Shown piece after piece: positions 11,899-24,192 of a stretch of DNA of 64,000 bases. Location: assembly GCF_032062135.1 (NCBI RefSeq), contig NC_092860.1, positions 124,609,935 through 124,673,934 on the forward strand, read 5' to 3'. The position numbers were made by a program, and so were the translations under genes. The notes beneath the pieces are model-generated. The model was not told where the DNA came from. It saw only the letters and a program-made list of their open reading frames with translations, and made no database searches. The stretch is from Pyxicephalus adspersus (taxonomy: Eukaryota > Chordata > Amphibia > Anura > Pyxicephalidae). Position 1 is the stretch's first letter; every line of letters begins with the position of its first letter.

Positions 11899-13818
11899 AT
11901 GTCTGGCTCTGCTGTTCCTTGTGTAAGTGCCTAAACAACCCTGATTCATTTTGTTATATCTGTGGAAATTTCACCATTCCCAGTCAAAGGGCGAACATCA
12001 GCACATTTGTACAGCAAGCCTATTTGGTATATTTCAAATGAAACTTGGTAATTAAGATACGTCCTGGGCCCCTCATAAGGTGTGCAAACAGTGTGTCGAG
12101 GGTTTACGGATGTGGACAAAGGGAACACGTGATAAGATGCCATTTGGTATACCTATGGTTTGGCGAGAGCCAGAAAATCATTTCAGTGACTGTTACTTTT
12201 GTACAGTGAAAACTTCAGGATATAACAAGAAAAATAAATGTAACATAGAGTATCCTAGTCCACCATTGGCTATACGCCCAGTGGCTCATTCAAATGAAAT
12301 CCCAATGCCAGATTTCGTTACACTACCCTCTCTTGAAGAACATGATTATGGTGATGAACTAGGCGACAACAATGATGAAAAGTTTGAAATTGAAGAGGAC
12401 TCTGTTCGTAAGGGATTTCATCAGCATGAGCTGAGTGATTTGGCACATGATTTGGGACTATACAAGAAGGCTTTAGAAATCCTAGCATCAAGACTGCGTG
12501 AGAAAAACTTACTTGAAAAAGGAACAAAGGTAAGGTACTTTCGAACCAGAGAAATTGCATTTCTGCAATACTTTAGAACTGACAGTGGCTTTGTGTATTA
12601 CCATAACATACCTGGTTTAATGGAGGAATTGGGAATTCCAATCTATAACTCAACTGAATGGCGACTATTCATCGATAGCTCAAAGCGGAGCTTAAAGTGT
12701 GACCACCTTCACAATGGCAATATATTTGGGTCAGTCCCAACTGGCCATTCATTTTCTATTTGTGAAGAACATGCAGACATAAAGAGAGTCATTGGCCCTG
12801 ATTTATTAACGTTCTCCAAGGCTGGAGAGAATACACTTTCATCAGTGAAGCTGTGTGATCCAGCAAACCTGGAATGGATTTGGTCCAGGATTGAAAACAT
12901 TTGCTAACAAAAAGCTAATGACTTCTAGGATATCCATTCCGGGTTTACTGGATTACCCAGCTTCACAGATTAAAGTGTATTCTCTCCAGCCTTGGAGAAC
13001 TTTGAAAAAATCAGGGCCATTGAGTTGTTGCAATATCACCAACACAATTAGGTCATCTGTGTTGACCTTAAAATGGTATGCTTCCTTCATGGTCAGCAAC
13101 ATGTATATACACCAAGTATCCCCGTCATCTGTGCATGTGGGACAGCAGAGCTCGTTAGAAGCAGTGGGTGGAAAGGAATTGGCCTCCAACATCTGCCCTA
13201 AAACCAGAGGATCCAAACATTCTACATGAGCTACTTGTTGATAGAAAGAGTAATATATTCCCGCATCTGCATATGAAACTAGGTCTGATGAAGCAGTTCG
13301 TTAAAGCTTTGCCAAATGAAGGAGACCGTTTCAAGAACCTCATTTTGGCATTTCCCAGCCTGTCATTAAAGGGCGGTGTGTTTGATGGTCCACAGATTCG
13401 GCAGCTCATCAAAGATGAACATTTCGTCAGGACAATGTCAGAAGTCGAAAAGAATCCTTGGTTATCATTCAAAGCCATTGTCAAGGACTTTCTTGGAAAT
13501 ACACAAGCAAATAATTACACAGACATTGTCCAGAAACTCTTGAAGAGCTACAAAATGCTTGGTTGCAATATGAGCATCAAGGTGCATTTTCTGCATAGTC
13601 ATCTTTCTAACTTCTTGGAAAACCTTGGTGCAGTCAGTGATGAGCAAGATGAACGATTCCACCAAGATTTGAAGTTCATGGAAGGACAGTATCAGGGTGG
13701 ATAGAATGTACATATGATGGCTGACTATTGTTGGAGCATCCGACGGGATTGTCCTAACACTGAACACTCCAAGAAAATCTATAAGTGTAAATTTCTACTT
13801 AACCGCTTACCCGATTAA
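11899..13818 (+). pseudogene. Broken transposon-encoded protein (WRLFIDSSKRSLK family)
   Basis: Product of the CACTGGGG element, probably its transposase; function is inferred. An ATG at 11899 is followed by a cysteine-rich start (CLNNPDSFCYIC ... VCKQC) that looks like a paired CxxC zinc-binding domain. Next come PFGIPMVWREPENHFSDCYF, an acidic linker, EWRLFIDSSKRSLK, a CVDLKMV strand, LCMWDSRAR, KLGLMKQFVKALP and GAVSDEQDERFHQD. The aspartates of LFIDSS and CVDLK plus a glutamate in SDEQDE could be an RNase H-like DDE triad; this is inference. I recognise these motifs from uncharacterised proteins in many animal genomes. Lesions: frame slips near 11925, 12039 and 13095, in-frame stops at 12052-12054, after the QYHQHN segment, near 13160 and at 13702-13704, and the MITE at 12795-13017. 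Confidence 0.85.
12795..13017 (+). mobile_element. Palindromic MITE, copy B, inside a transposon gene
   Basis: 223-bp element with ends GCCCTGATTT and AAATCAGGGC and long imperfect inverted repeats. It is flanked by CATTG at 12790-12794 and 13018-13022. It sits inside the coding sequence of the CACTGGGG transposon, and the host reading frame resumes exactly after the second CATTG. The last 37 or so residues of the upstream open frame come from this insertion. Confidence 0.92.
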
Positions 13819-14099
13819 TTTTAAAATGTTTTACTGTAACAAAAATGTCATAGAGTAACAATAAATCCTTTGTATGAACAAAAGTAATTGAAATAGACAG
13901 GAAATTCAAGTTATTATTTCATTATTTTTTCATTGTATGTAAAATTTGTATGTTTTTTGACAAAAATAGAGGGTACCCTGTATCGTAAAAACTGAATGTG
14001 ATAGCAAAAAACTGGGGTCATTTCTGAATTCACCACCTAAAAATTGGTAAAAAAACAAGTGTAAGATCTAACTCAAGAAAAATGCGTTCCCCAGTGTAA

Positions 14100-15705
14100 T
14101 ATTATTAAATTAACAGGTAAATCAAACCTGATAAGCAAACAGGTCCACATATTAAAAACAAGGTATGTCTCAGTACTGTATATCATTTAGTGGGTTCTGT
14201 ATTTCACATTGGAGTTCAATCAAAGAATACAGTAAAACAAAACTTCTATGTGTTTTGTGGCAGAAAGACACTTTACCAGGAAGAAGTTAATATTACATCA
14301 ATACATGAAAACCATCATATGACTATGAGAAATTGCAAATTGTGCATTGTTTCAAAGGATGGTGACCTCCAAAGATCTCCTACAATATTTTTGTCGAAAG
14401 TCTGAGATACAAAGGCAGGAGAGACGCAAGGAATAGTGTCGACATAGGAAAAAACCCATATAAAAAGTGTTCTAAAATCCAGTATAATAAAGTACTGCTT
14501 TGTAACCCATACAGTAGGTATGCTAATTATATTTTAGGGCAAAAAAAATTTGGCAAGTTGAAATTCTTTATCTGCTGCTTACAGAGCATGATCATTTATT
14601 TAAACCAACGCAGCTAAAATAGTGATTGGTCTTCCCTAATAAGTATTGTACTGAATTGTACTTACCTTGAAACTATTCAGTGTTCCATGGCCTCTGTTCC
14701 TAAAGCCAAATATTTATACAGCTTAGATTCAGCTTACCAACACACCTCTATCATTAAGTGCTGTGATGTACTTTAGACTAAAGAGTAATGGGTATAATCT
14801 GTCAAGGGCAGACTGTCCAATAGTCCAGAAACTTACGGAAAATTGGTAAGAATACAGACTAGATAAAGTTGTATGTAAAACATGTAGAGAAATGTAAAAA
14901 AGTATAGTTTTTTTAGCAGACAACAATGGCAATATATCTACCATTGATACACAACTAAAAATACACGGTGGGGAGTTTTCTAAAGTGACAATGTTGTCTA
15001 TATTAGATTCCACTGGTACTATCTGCAACACTAAGGGATGTGGTATTCACAAGACTAATTAATTAGCATGAACATCCTAAAGAATCACATGTAAAAGGCT
15101 AAAAACACATTAAAAAGAAAGTATAATGGTTTAATGTTCCCTTAAGTTTTGTTTTTTAAACTGTTGATTTATACAACCGTTTATAACATGGTATATAACC
15201 ATATAAAATAATACACCAGCATCTGGGCTGGGTATATTGTATATACTTAAAAATGGAACACAGAAATATTTTTTATAATATCTTGAAACTGTGCCCCCTG
15301 TTAATGTATAAATATCAATACACCAACAAATAAAAAATTACACGACAAAGAACTTCCAAGCGCACTATGTTGACTAACTTGACCATGCGACAAAGATGTT
15401 TGCTTTTCAGCTCCCCATGTCTGATTATACTTCTTTCTGAGCATTTTGATAATATAGTGATTAATTAATACTGTGATGACCAGGAGAAGACTGGAATTTA
15501 ACAGGCTAGTCCTTTCATGCAAGGGAAAGAAAATGTGCCATGTAAATTTTTTCATGGTGCTTTCCTTTCAGACAGGTGTCATATCAGGGCCCCAAAGGAA
15601 GTTGGGGTTGGAACACTTCTTTGCCAGACAACGCGGAGCTGGTAGCCACATAAAAGCTGTCCTTTTATATGCAAAAAGAACTAACTGCAGAGTTTGTTTT
15701 GGTCA
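14100..15705. other. Non-coding
   Basis: No gene or repeat recognised between the CACTGGGG transposon and the TTAA MITE. Confidence 0.55.
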
Positions 15706-15709
15706 TTAA

Positions 15710-15985
15710 AGTGTACCTAAACTCAGAATCGTCACTCTACATAAAAGGGTAGACAACCCTTTTATGTAAGGCAAAAATTCTGTTTGTTTTTTTAAGTGCA
15801 ACACCCTTTTTTTAAAAAAAAAAAAGTGCAGCACCACCCCTAATTTTTGATGGCCTAGGTGATCGAGAATGACTCGGAGCGCAAAGCCTCCTGGGATACC
15901 TACGTCACGCATCCAGGGAGGCTCTTGGGTGCTCCTTCTGCGCATGCACGAGCATCTCTAGCATGTGCAGAAGCAGCCCTTTCGT
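15710..15985 (+). mobile_element. TTAA-type MITE, copy 1, lacking its distal end
   Basis: Preceded by TTAA (15706-15709) and starts AGTGTACCTAAACTCAG. It shares the internal palindrome (15738-15750 with 15756-15768), the AAGTGCAACACC segment and CTCCTTCTGCGCATGC with copy 2, in opposite orientation. The distal terminus and second TTAA are missing where the Tc1-like remnant begins. Confidence 0.78.
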
Positions 15986-15999
15986 CAAAAGGGAAAAAA

Positions 16000-16968
16000 T
16001 TATTAATACAATTTAAAAAAATTGAGACCACAATAAAAAATTTTTAAACTTTTTCCCCATTAAAAAACTTTTATTAAGCTGGTTGCATAAGTGTGCAAAC
16101 CTATAAATGAAAAGGTTTTGGAAGCACCTTTAACTTACAGTATTCAGTCGCCTTGGGAAGGAGTCAGCATTGCACATCTTGACTTGGCAATATTTGCCCA
16201 CTCTCCTTTGCAAAAAGCTTTCAGATTGCAGGGACATCTCATGTGCACAGCCCTCTTCACGTAACCTCACAAATTTTCTATTGATTTTAGGTCTGGGCTC
16301 TGGCTGGGCCATTCCAAAACTTGAATTTTCGTTTGGTGAAGCCATTCTTTTGTTGATTTGGATGTTTGATTTGGGTCATTGTCATGTTGAAAGATGAAAT
16401 TCCTCTTCATCTCAGTTTTCTAGCATATGCCTGAAGGTTATGTACCAAATGTGACTGGTATTTGGAACTGTTCAGAATTCCCTCCACCTTGACCAAATCC
16501 CCAGCTGAAAACAGCAATTCCAATGCATGATACTTCCACCAGTATGGTGTTCTTTTGGTGGTGTGAAAGGGTTGCAAGACAGAAGCCTTTTCTTATAAAG
16601 AAAAACATCCAGGCCCTGCTAAAATTTGCAAAAAAAAAATAATTTATATATAACGACTTCAAAAAGCATAAAAGCGTGTGGGAAAAGTGTTATGGTCTGA
16701 TAAGACCAAGGTTGAACTTTTTGGCCACAATTCCAAAAGATTTGTTTTGCTCATAAACAACACTTTGCTTTACCAGCAGAACACCATCCCCACAATAAAG
16801 CATTTTTTATATTTTTCAGGTTTGTTTGTTTTTTTTTTTATTTGAATTGTACCATTTATAGGTTACATTAATGGTGGGTTTTTGAAATGATTTATTGTGG
16901 TCTCAATTTTTACATCACAAAAACCTGGCATTTTAACAGGGGTGCGTAGACTTTTATATCCACTGTAT
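16000..16968 (-). mobile_element. Tc1-like transposon remnant
   Basis: The right end carries the terminus ending TATCCACTGTA (16957-16967) next to TA. The inner sequence TTGAGACCACAATAAA occurs inverted near both ends (16022-16037 and about 16885-16905), so only about 40 bp of the outer left end is missing. The minus strand encodes pieces of Tc1 transposase; the central part is heavily deleted. Confidence 0.82.
16130..16800 (-). pseudogene. Tc1-like transposase, broken
   Basis: On the minus strand the C-terminal catalytic region is readable only with frame changes: an ILVEVSCIG-type segment, then HDNDPNH-like and [16 protein letters not shown] stretches, decayed (near 16280-16400). After these come a lysine/arginine-rich end and NADSFPRRLNTV. 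The N-terminal DNA-binding half is not found. Not functional. Confidence 0.65.
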
Positions 16969-16969
16969 A

Positions 16970-18479
16970 TACTACGAGACATCTCTTTTCTTTCTCTTTA
17001 GCTAATTAGGTTCAATAATTTGTAAAGCATAATGTGCAGAGAATGTTCTTCTCTGGACACCCCTAACACAATTTGTTCTCATTAAACAGAAATAATGAAT
17101 GTTATAATAACTGTGCATTAGTCTGATAAAATGAAAAGCATAATAAGATCCTCAGATTTTACTACCACCATAAACGGAGCACAAAGACAAAAAAACACAT
17201 TTTATTAAACAACCAAGGGGTTATTGCTTTTGACAGTATTTTTTTGGCCTCTTAAGTTCTATTTCCTACATGGGCATTATAGGGACAGGAAGTGACAAAG
17301 AAGTCTTTCCTACTCTTTCCAAAAGTATAAAAATGGTGTGGAGTTTATGACATTTTTGTCACCATTTGCTAGATGGCTTTCAGTTTAACAACAACATTGA
17401 AATAAATATAAATCAAATAGATACATAATGCACTCATTACATTACATGTATTTTCATTAACCCTTCCATGCCCACGGGTCAATAAAATCCATTCTAAATT
17501 TAGCAGCATCAGTTTTGGATGGATCATTTCCCATCTTTCTTGGGGATCAGATGTGCCTGGGAATGTCAGGTCTTATATCTAGCAGCCATACACAGTGTTT
17601 TCTGCAAACTTTTGGGGTCATTTTTTGTGTTTTTTAGCACAGGGTAACATGCAGGGAAACAACATTCTACAAGGGAACGATTCCACACAACTTGAACAAC
17701 ATATAATTTTGCAATATGAGTTGCCAGCTGCTAGAATAAAGTAGAAAATGACAGAATTAAGACTTTTTTTTATGTGTTCTGACAATAAGACCCAAGTATG
17801 GGTCTGTGCCCTCCTTCAATCATAATAACCGACTTAGACAACTTGATTAATGTAGACAGGAATGTTCTGAGCCTTGCTACCCAGCTTTGACCTGCTAAAA
17901 AGGTCTGACTGTCCAGAGAAGAAAAAATTAGAAGAATGGAAAGTAAGCTCAAAATCATTTTATGGTCATTGAAACAATAAAAATGGAAAGTTTTTTCTAA
18001 CATGTTGCATAGTGAGTACTTTAACTTTACATAGTGTCTGATTATTTTATATATTATAATATTTAATATCATTTACAAATTACACTGCAAGATTTACCCT
18101 TATACCCCTAAAACAGAATGTCTGTAAAGTAAAATATTTTGGAAAAATATAGTGTATGAAAGGGGTAAAACACCAATTATGCTGTACTGGCTGTGTCCTG
18201 CTGGGGAGATTCCCTTCACTTCCTGTGCTGGAAATGAAACTAGAAGAAACATCTTTAAAATAAATAGAATTTCCATCTGATAAAGTGATGGGAATAGGAG
18301 GGATTTTTTTAACCCCTTGCTCTGATAGGTCTCGGTGTCAACCGATGCCAAGACCAAAAGGAGGGTTAATCTCCCAACTGGAGACAGCAATAAAACAAAA
18401 AGATGCATTTACTTTAAAGAGGGATTTCCTATCTAATTACACTTCTAACAGTAAATTTTTAAGTTTGCTGTTTTGCTAG
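16970..18479. other. Non-coding
   Basis: Nothing recognised. GC rises only as the LINE leader begins. Confidence 0.55.
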
Positions 18480-18574
18480 CTCATGGCAGGGTAGCACGCT
18501 TTTGGTGTGAGCACGTCCTGCTCGAGGGAATCCCAGCTTGTATCAGCACCTCCGATGCCTATAATTAGCAGCTC

Positions 18575-19535
18575 ATGGGGACGAAAACCAAAGATACCCA
18601 GAAGGCTCAAGCAGCGAGTGGAGACGGCGCTTCTGGCGGGCTTGCCAGCTTTTTCTCAACAGGTGAGCAGGCCACCAAAGGCCTGGCCGCAAAGCAGCCG
18701 CGACCACAGCTTTGGATGCAGGATCGCAGGCAGTGCAGTCACGAGCACCAGCTTCACCTCAGGAGCCAGCTTCTCCAGAGCTAACAGGATCACCCTCACC
18801 TCACACACAGGAGCATCCAGATTCACCCATCAGCAGCCCATGTATACAGGGCACAATGGAGGCCTCCTCATCTTCAGGCTCATCACTGTTCACATGTGAG
18901 AAAGGATGGGATTGGAAGGCTTATCTTAAAGTTTTACCCACTAGACAAGATCTCTCAGCCAGTATTAGTGGATTGGAAGCCAGTTGCAAGTTAAAGTTCA
19001 AGCCATACAACAGTCACTAATGCAAGTAACAAATACTACCTTAGGCCTGCAAACTACCTGTACAGAACTTTCAGGTCAAGTGGCCTCACATAGTGAGATT
19101 TTAGAACGTCATGAAGCCCAACCTAATACGCTCTTTTTGTTATACAACGATACTGAAAATCGTAACAGAGGAAACAATATTCGTATGTGGGGTTGCCAGA
19201 GACCATCCCAAGCTCGAAAAAAACATCCCCTACTGTTGGGGCTACCCCTTCCATCTAATTATTCGTCAAGAAAGCAGAAATCATTTATTCCGCCACCCGG
19301 CGGACCTGCCTTAACTTCTGAAAGCTCTTCATCTCCCCCACATCAGCTTGCCGGAATGGCCCTGAGCAATGCCCACATTAAACAGAGACCTCCGTGCTCT
19401 ATCTTCTGCTTACCTGCAAGGCTTCCCTTCTCGCCATCAAGACCTGAAGCCACCAACGTGGCTCATTCTTCCACTCTGGACCCTCCTTCAGGATCCTCAA
19501 CTGCAGGTGATATTTGAAGATAGAAGAATATGCAG
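18575..19535 (+). pseudogene. L1-like ORF1 (RNA-binding protein), decayed
   Basis: Starts MGTKTKDTQKAQ. A glutamine-rich heptad-like region (about 18984-19120) suggests the coiled coil. ENRNRGNNIRMWG (about 19155-19195) is the hallmark start of the L1 ORF1 RRM. IPYCWGYPFHLI (about 19218-19265) belongs to the C-terminal domain but follows almost at once, so most of the RRM is missing. Three frames are needed to read it. In active elements ORF1p coats LINE RNA. Confidence 0.75.
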
Positions 19536-20379
19536 TGTTACCGGCAGTTAATCTGTTTTTCTTTTGATATTTGATATTTTTTCTCTTCCTCTCCTACATT
19601 GTCCGAAGATGAACAATTACCTTTTTGTCTACCATACCTCTATTTTGATTTGGGCAGTGTATTTGACACATCTATACCAGCTACTCGTGATTACAATTTC
19701 CTGGATCCAGACTCCTCAAGGAGATGTCCTATTGACCCGATCTGGACCCGCACTCAGGAAGAAGATGCCCTTCTTGCGACATGGGGACTATTCTACTCAG
19801 GGTGCTCTGATCATTCTTACGTTAACAAAGTTCCTTATCTACATCTCTCCCGTCACCTTTATTTAGGGCAAATGCCCATATAATACCACTACACACCTAG
19901 AACGCCGAGTTGCATCCCACGTCTGCTGTGATGAGGATGATGGTTACCTTATCCCGGGTCTCCCTGGACTTCCATAGGTGCAGTGCTGCCATCTGGGGGT
20001 TTTTGGGTGAACTAGTAATGGTATATTACTTTATTATCCTGATCACATTCCCTCAGCCCAATGGTTGATGGACCCCAGCGCACCCTCAGGTGGACCTCTT
20101 GCAGCAGCTGAATATAAGCAAGTCTGAATATATTTTAATATGCCCTTTTTCGAATGCTTTACCAACTACGGGACTGATGCTTGGTGCTATATCCAAGATC
20201 AGCCCATACTTATATATATATATAGCGACATATATATGATAATTGAGGATGGTAACCTTGTTTTGTGCATATATTTTGCATTGCTGTCAAAGGTATAGTT
20301 TATCATGGTTGAAATGTTTTTGGTGCTTTTTGAATTTAAATTTCACAGGCATCACTAATATCATACTTGGCATCACTAA

Positions 20380-23300
20380 TATCTTCACAACGCCCACAAG
20401 CCCAACCTTTAAAGATACGTACTCTCAACACTAAGGGACTTAATAGCCCTACCAAATGGTCTCAGCTTTTTATACTCAACACAAGGCGACGGTCCATATC
20501 CTTCTGCTACAGGAAACTCATTTCCAAATCAACAAACTCCCATCCCTACGAAACAGGTACTATCCTACATGGTACCACAGCTCCAGCCCTGACACCAAAA
20601 CAAAAGAAGTTTCTGTTGTGGTCCACAAATCCCCACTATTCCAGGTCATAGACAAGGTTTCCTCAATTAAGTACTTAGATATTCTGAAGGGATTTGCCAA
20701 AGGCACTATCATTGTTGGGGGGACCTCAATTTTGCCTTGGACCCTCGCACAGACACTTCATCAGGTAAAAATCATCATATGCCAAGGTAAATACATTTAG
20801 GGCTAAACCAGGCAAACTCACCTTGCAACCCACAGACAAAGACTTTACATTTTTCTCCAATCCACATCAGGTTTAGACCCGCATAGATTATAACCTGGTC
20901 AGTCACCCTTCACTGGACTGGCTTCCCCTCTCTACCAATGACTCATGCCCATGGTCAGACAATGCATCAGTGTCCGTGATTTTCCATCTCCCCCAGGTGG
21001 TTTTGCGAGACTGGTATAATGACTCATTATTAAAAGAAAAGATAACTAATTTTCTAAGAGACCATTACTCTGACACCACTTCTCTCCCCATACAATGGGA
21101 AGCTATGAAGGCAGTTCTCTGTGGAGTTCTGATTCAGCAGGGCTCCCAGCTGAAAAAGATCAGATCGCAAGACATTCAGACAACGCTATACAAAATTTAA
21201 ATTTAAAATGTCTTCAGGGAGACAGCTTTGCCCACGTTGGACCCCGAAGTGGTGTCCTTACTTGAATCTCCCTTTACAGAGGAAGAAGTGGCTTCTGTCA
21301 TCAAATCCACTCCGGCTGGGAAGGCTCTGGCTCTGATGGATTTACACCTAAGATCTATAAAATACATGCTCTTAACCTAGTTCCTTTTCTTACTAGGGCA
21401 TTTTCCGCTATATCTGATGATAACCCCTTTCCGGCCCAAAGCTTAGAGGCTCACATTACCATCCTCCCTAAGCCTGGGAAAGACCATACAATATAATCAA
21501 ATTACAGGCCTATTTCTCTCATTAATGTTGATGCAAAACTATTCTCCAAAATGATAGCTAATAGACTCACCAAACATATGCCGTATCCAATACATGAGGA
21601 CCAGGTGGGGTTTGTACACGGGCGTGAAGCACGGGATAATACCCTTAAAAACATCCTACTCACCCAACATGCTAAGGTATCAGGGGTTGCAATGTGCATT
21701 CTTTCGGTTCATGCTGAGAAGGCGTTTCATGGGGTCAGTTGGCACCTTCATGTACACTGCGTTATGCAGGTAGGTCTGGGCTAAGGTATGATTTCCAGGA
21801 TATCTGCTTTATATTCTTGACCATCAGCCAGAGTATGGGATTTTAAATGGAACTAGGCAGGGATGCTCCTATTGCCTTTATTGTATGCCTTGGTCATGCA
21901 GCACTTAGCCCCTATTGCCTTTATTGTATGCCTTGGTCATGCAGCACTTGGCCGTGGCCGTGGCCCTAAGGAATAATCCCGATATCCAAGGTGTCCAACT
22001 GGGTGATTGTCATTACAAATTATCACTGTATGCAGATGATCTTCTGCTATATATTACCTCCCCACATGTCACTATCCCTTCAATTCTGAAAGAATTTGAG
22101 AAATTCAGTACTTCAATTCAGTAACTAGCAATTTTAAAGTCAATTTCACGAAATCAGAAGTACTTAATGTCTCACTGACCGCCTCACAAGAAGCATCTCT
22201 CAGTACCAATACTTCCTTCAGAATTTGTAAGGAAGCAATCAAATATTTAGGAGTATACATTACCTTGTATCTGGCTAAATTATTCTCCCACAAATATACT
22301 CCGTTATGCACCAAGCTACACTCGGATCTACAGAAATACAGTTCCCTGTCTCTCTCTTGGTTCGTGAGGATTAACACATTAAAAATGGATGTCCTACCCA
22401 GATTGCTGTATATATTTCAAACAGTTCCAATTTTTCTCCCAACCATTTTCTTCTGGAAAATTCACAACTCCCTCAGGTCTTTCTTATGGAAAGCAAAACG
22501 TTCTCGAATTGCATATTCCACTTTGGCGAAATCTAAATGTATTGGGAAGTAGGGGTCCCAGATCTCTATGGTCCCAGATGCTGTATTATAGAGCTTCAAT
22601 TTCAGTCAGAATGGTTGACTGGTTTCATAACAGAGAAAGGAAGAGTTGGGTCATATTGGAGGAAACCTTTCATGGATTGATCGGCATCTCCTTGGCACAA
22701 ATTTCTCTTTGCCTGGCCTTACATTTGTTCTTTTACTCTTATGGGATAACCTTATCCGAGGTGGCCGCATCTCTACACGTCCTGGCTCCATGATGCCATT
22801 TTTTGATAACTCGGCCTTTCCTCCTACAATGCAAAAAACACATTTTTTGATCTGGTCGTTTCCTGAAGACGTTACTTTGAAGGTATTCTCCATAATGGTC
22901 AGGTTCCCCGTGTCTTTTGTTCAGTCTCGGACAAGTAGCAGAATGTCTTTGTGGTTTGCATATAGACAAGTAGGTTAGTATATCTCGTTGTTCCCAAACA
23001 CTTCAGTATTAGACAGAGGTCTGATGGGGTTTCGAGACACTGTTGAGGTTGCCCACTCTGCCTACTCATGTTATTTCTTTAATGTAGGATTTATTTAACC
23101 AAGATGCCTCTACTGGGGCCCCCACATAAACATGATACTGGGAATCTGAACTGGGTGTATCAGTGACAGCAGAGGAATGGGAGAAATCCTTTACTCTCAT
23201 ACATAAGCTATCTCTTACCTGCAGGGCACAGGAAACCAAATATAAGATATTGTCTCGATGGTATCTATGCCCAGCAGACCACCACTGCATCCCTCCTGCT

Positions 23301-23780
23301 GTATCTGATGCTGGTGCTGTCCCAGGCATAAAGGTCCCATGATTTACATATGGTGGGAATGTCCGAATATTCACCGTTTCTGGGAAGTGATCTTTCAAAT
23401 GACTGTACAGGTTCTGATGGGGCCAATAGCCCTAAAGTAGCTCTTTGTCCATGATCCCAGGTTCAATTAAATCCACCAAGCATAGTGTACTTCGCCATTT
23501 TCTTACCGCCGCTAGGGTACTCATTCCTCAGTTTTTGAAACAATAAGTAACTCCATCCATTAAAGATTGGTTGACAGAAGTAAAGGAAAGGAGATTCATC
23601 ATATGGAACAATTAGTAGCAGAAGATGATGACAAATTGGTCAGTTTAAGTTTACCTGGTTGGCTTGGGAGTGGTATAAAGATTCTCGACAATTTGGTAAT
23701 TACCTCTAATAGCAGTGAATTGATACACTGCGACTGGGGGGCGACTAACGAATATATTTTTGGTCTCTAACACAACCTTA
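20380..23780 (+). pseudogene. L1-like ORF2 (endonuclease and reverse transcriptase), decayed
   Basis: Pieces in several frames keep the family order. Endonuclease: LNTKGLNSP (near 20430) and LLLQETHF (near 20515). Reverse transcriptase: YRPISLINVDAKLFSK (21506-21555), GFVHGREARDN (near 21610), the catalytic LYADDLLLY (about 22026-22052) and IKYLGVYIT (near 22240-22265). C-terminal part: RIAYSTLAKSKCIG, then an L1-type WWECPNIHRFWEV (about 23350-23390). A 43-bp tandem duplication within the reverse transcriptase adds a frameshift (21868-21953). The fragments here are more like amphibian L1/Tx1-type elements than mammalian L1, but that call is from memory. Confidence 0.85.
21868..21953 (+). repeat. 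43-bp tandem duplication inside L1-like ORF2
   Basis: CCTATTGCCTTTATTGTATG and what follows (21868-21910) is repeated at 21911-21953 with one difference. As 43 is not a multiple of three it breaks the reading frame. Confidence 0.88.
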
Positions 23781-24192
23781 TTTAATCTATCCCTTATTAT
23801 TTCCCCTCCACCCATTGTCATCCCCCCTTCCTTCCCTCTCCTCCCTTCCTTACCTGGGCTTGAAAAGTTCTTGTTTCTCTTTTCTTTATTTCCCTTTTTT
23901 GTTATTTATGGTTATGTTTATTTATCTTTGAATTTTAATAGATTTTTATTGAGATATGTATACCAGGATACAATAGTGCTTATGTCTATTAGAATAAAAA
24001 TGTTGTTGGATTGTAATGGTTATATGGCTACTATGACTTATGTGAAAAATTTATGTACCCTTGCTATGGTCTTTCGGTTTTCTGTTTTTCTTTTTGTTTT
24101 TCTTTACTGCTTTGTATTTTATTTTTAACTTTGTTATTATGTATGTTGTTTTCTTCTTCAAAATTGAATAAAGATATATTTTACAAAAAAAA

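Larger units (their letters stand above)
11622..14096 (+). mobile_element. CACTGGGG-ended DNA transposon, unclassified superfamily
   Basis: Inverted termini CACTGGGGAAC at 11622-11632 and its complement at 14086-14096, each followed inward by a T-rich stretch, enclose one long decayed gene. TAA flanks both ends (11619-11621 and 14097-14099), consistent with a 3-bp target duplication, although the area is AT-rich. Without the nested MITE and one CATTG the element is about 2.25 kb. CACTG ends with a 3-bp duplication recall the CACTA/EnSpm (CMC) group, but I see no typical CMC transposase, so the superfamily stays open. Confidence 0.8.
18480..24192 (+). mobile_element. L1-like LINE, near full length and inactive
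   Basis: About 5.7 kb: a GC-richer 5' leader (18480-18574), ORF1 remains, an inter-ORF stretch without clear motifs (about 19560-20360), ORF2 remains, a pyrimidine-rich 3' UTR (23800-23860), a poly(A) signal AATAAA at 24167-24172 and a short A tail. Many stops and frameshifts. Candidate flanking duplications around AGTTTGCT on both sides are too weak to assert. Confidence 0.85.

Noticed and set aside
11930..11940. GTAAGT as a splice donor in the transposon gene
   Set aside because: The conserved cysteine-rich coding sequence continues directly past it.
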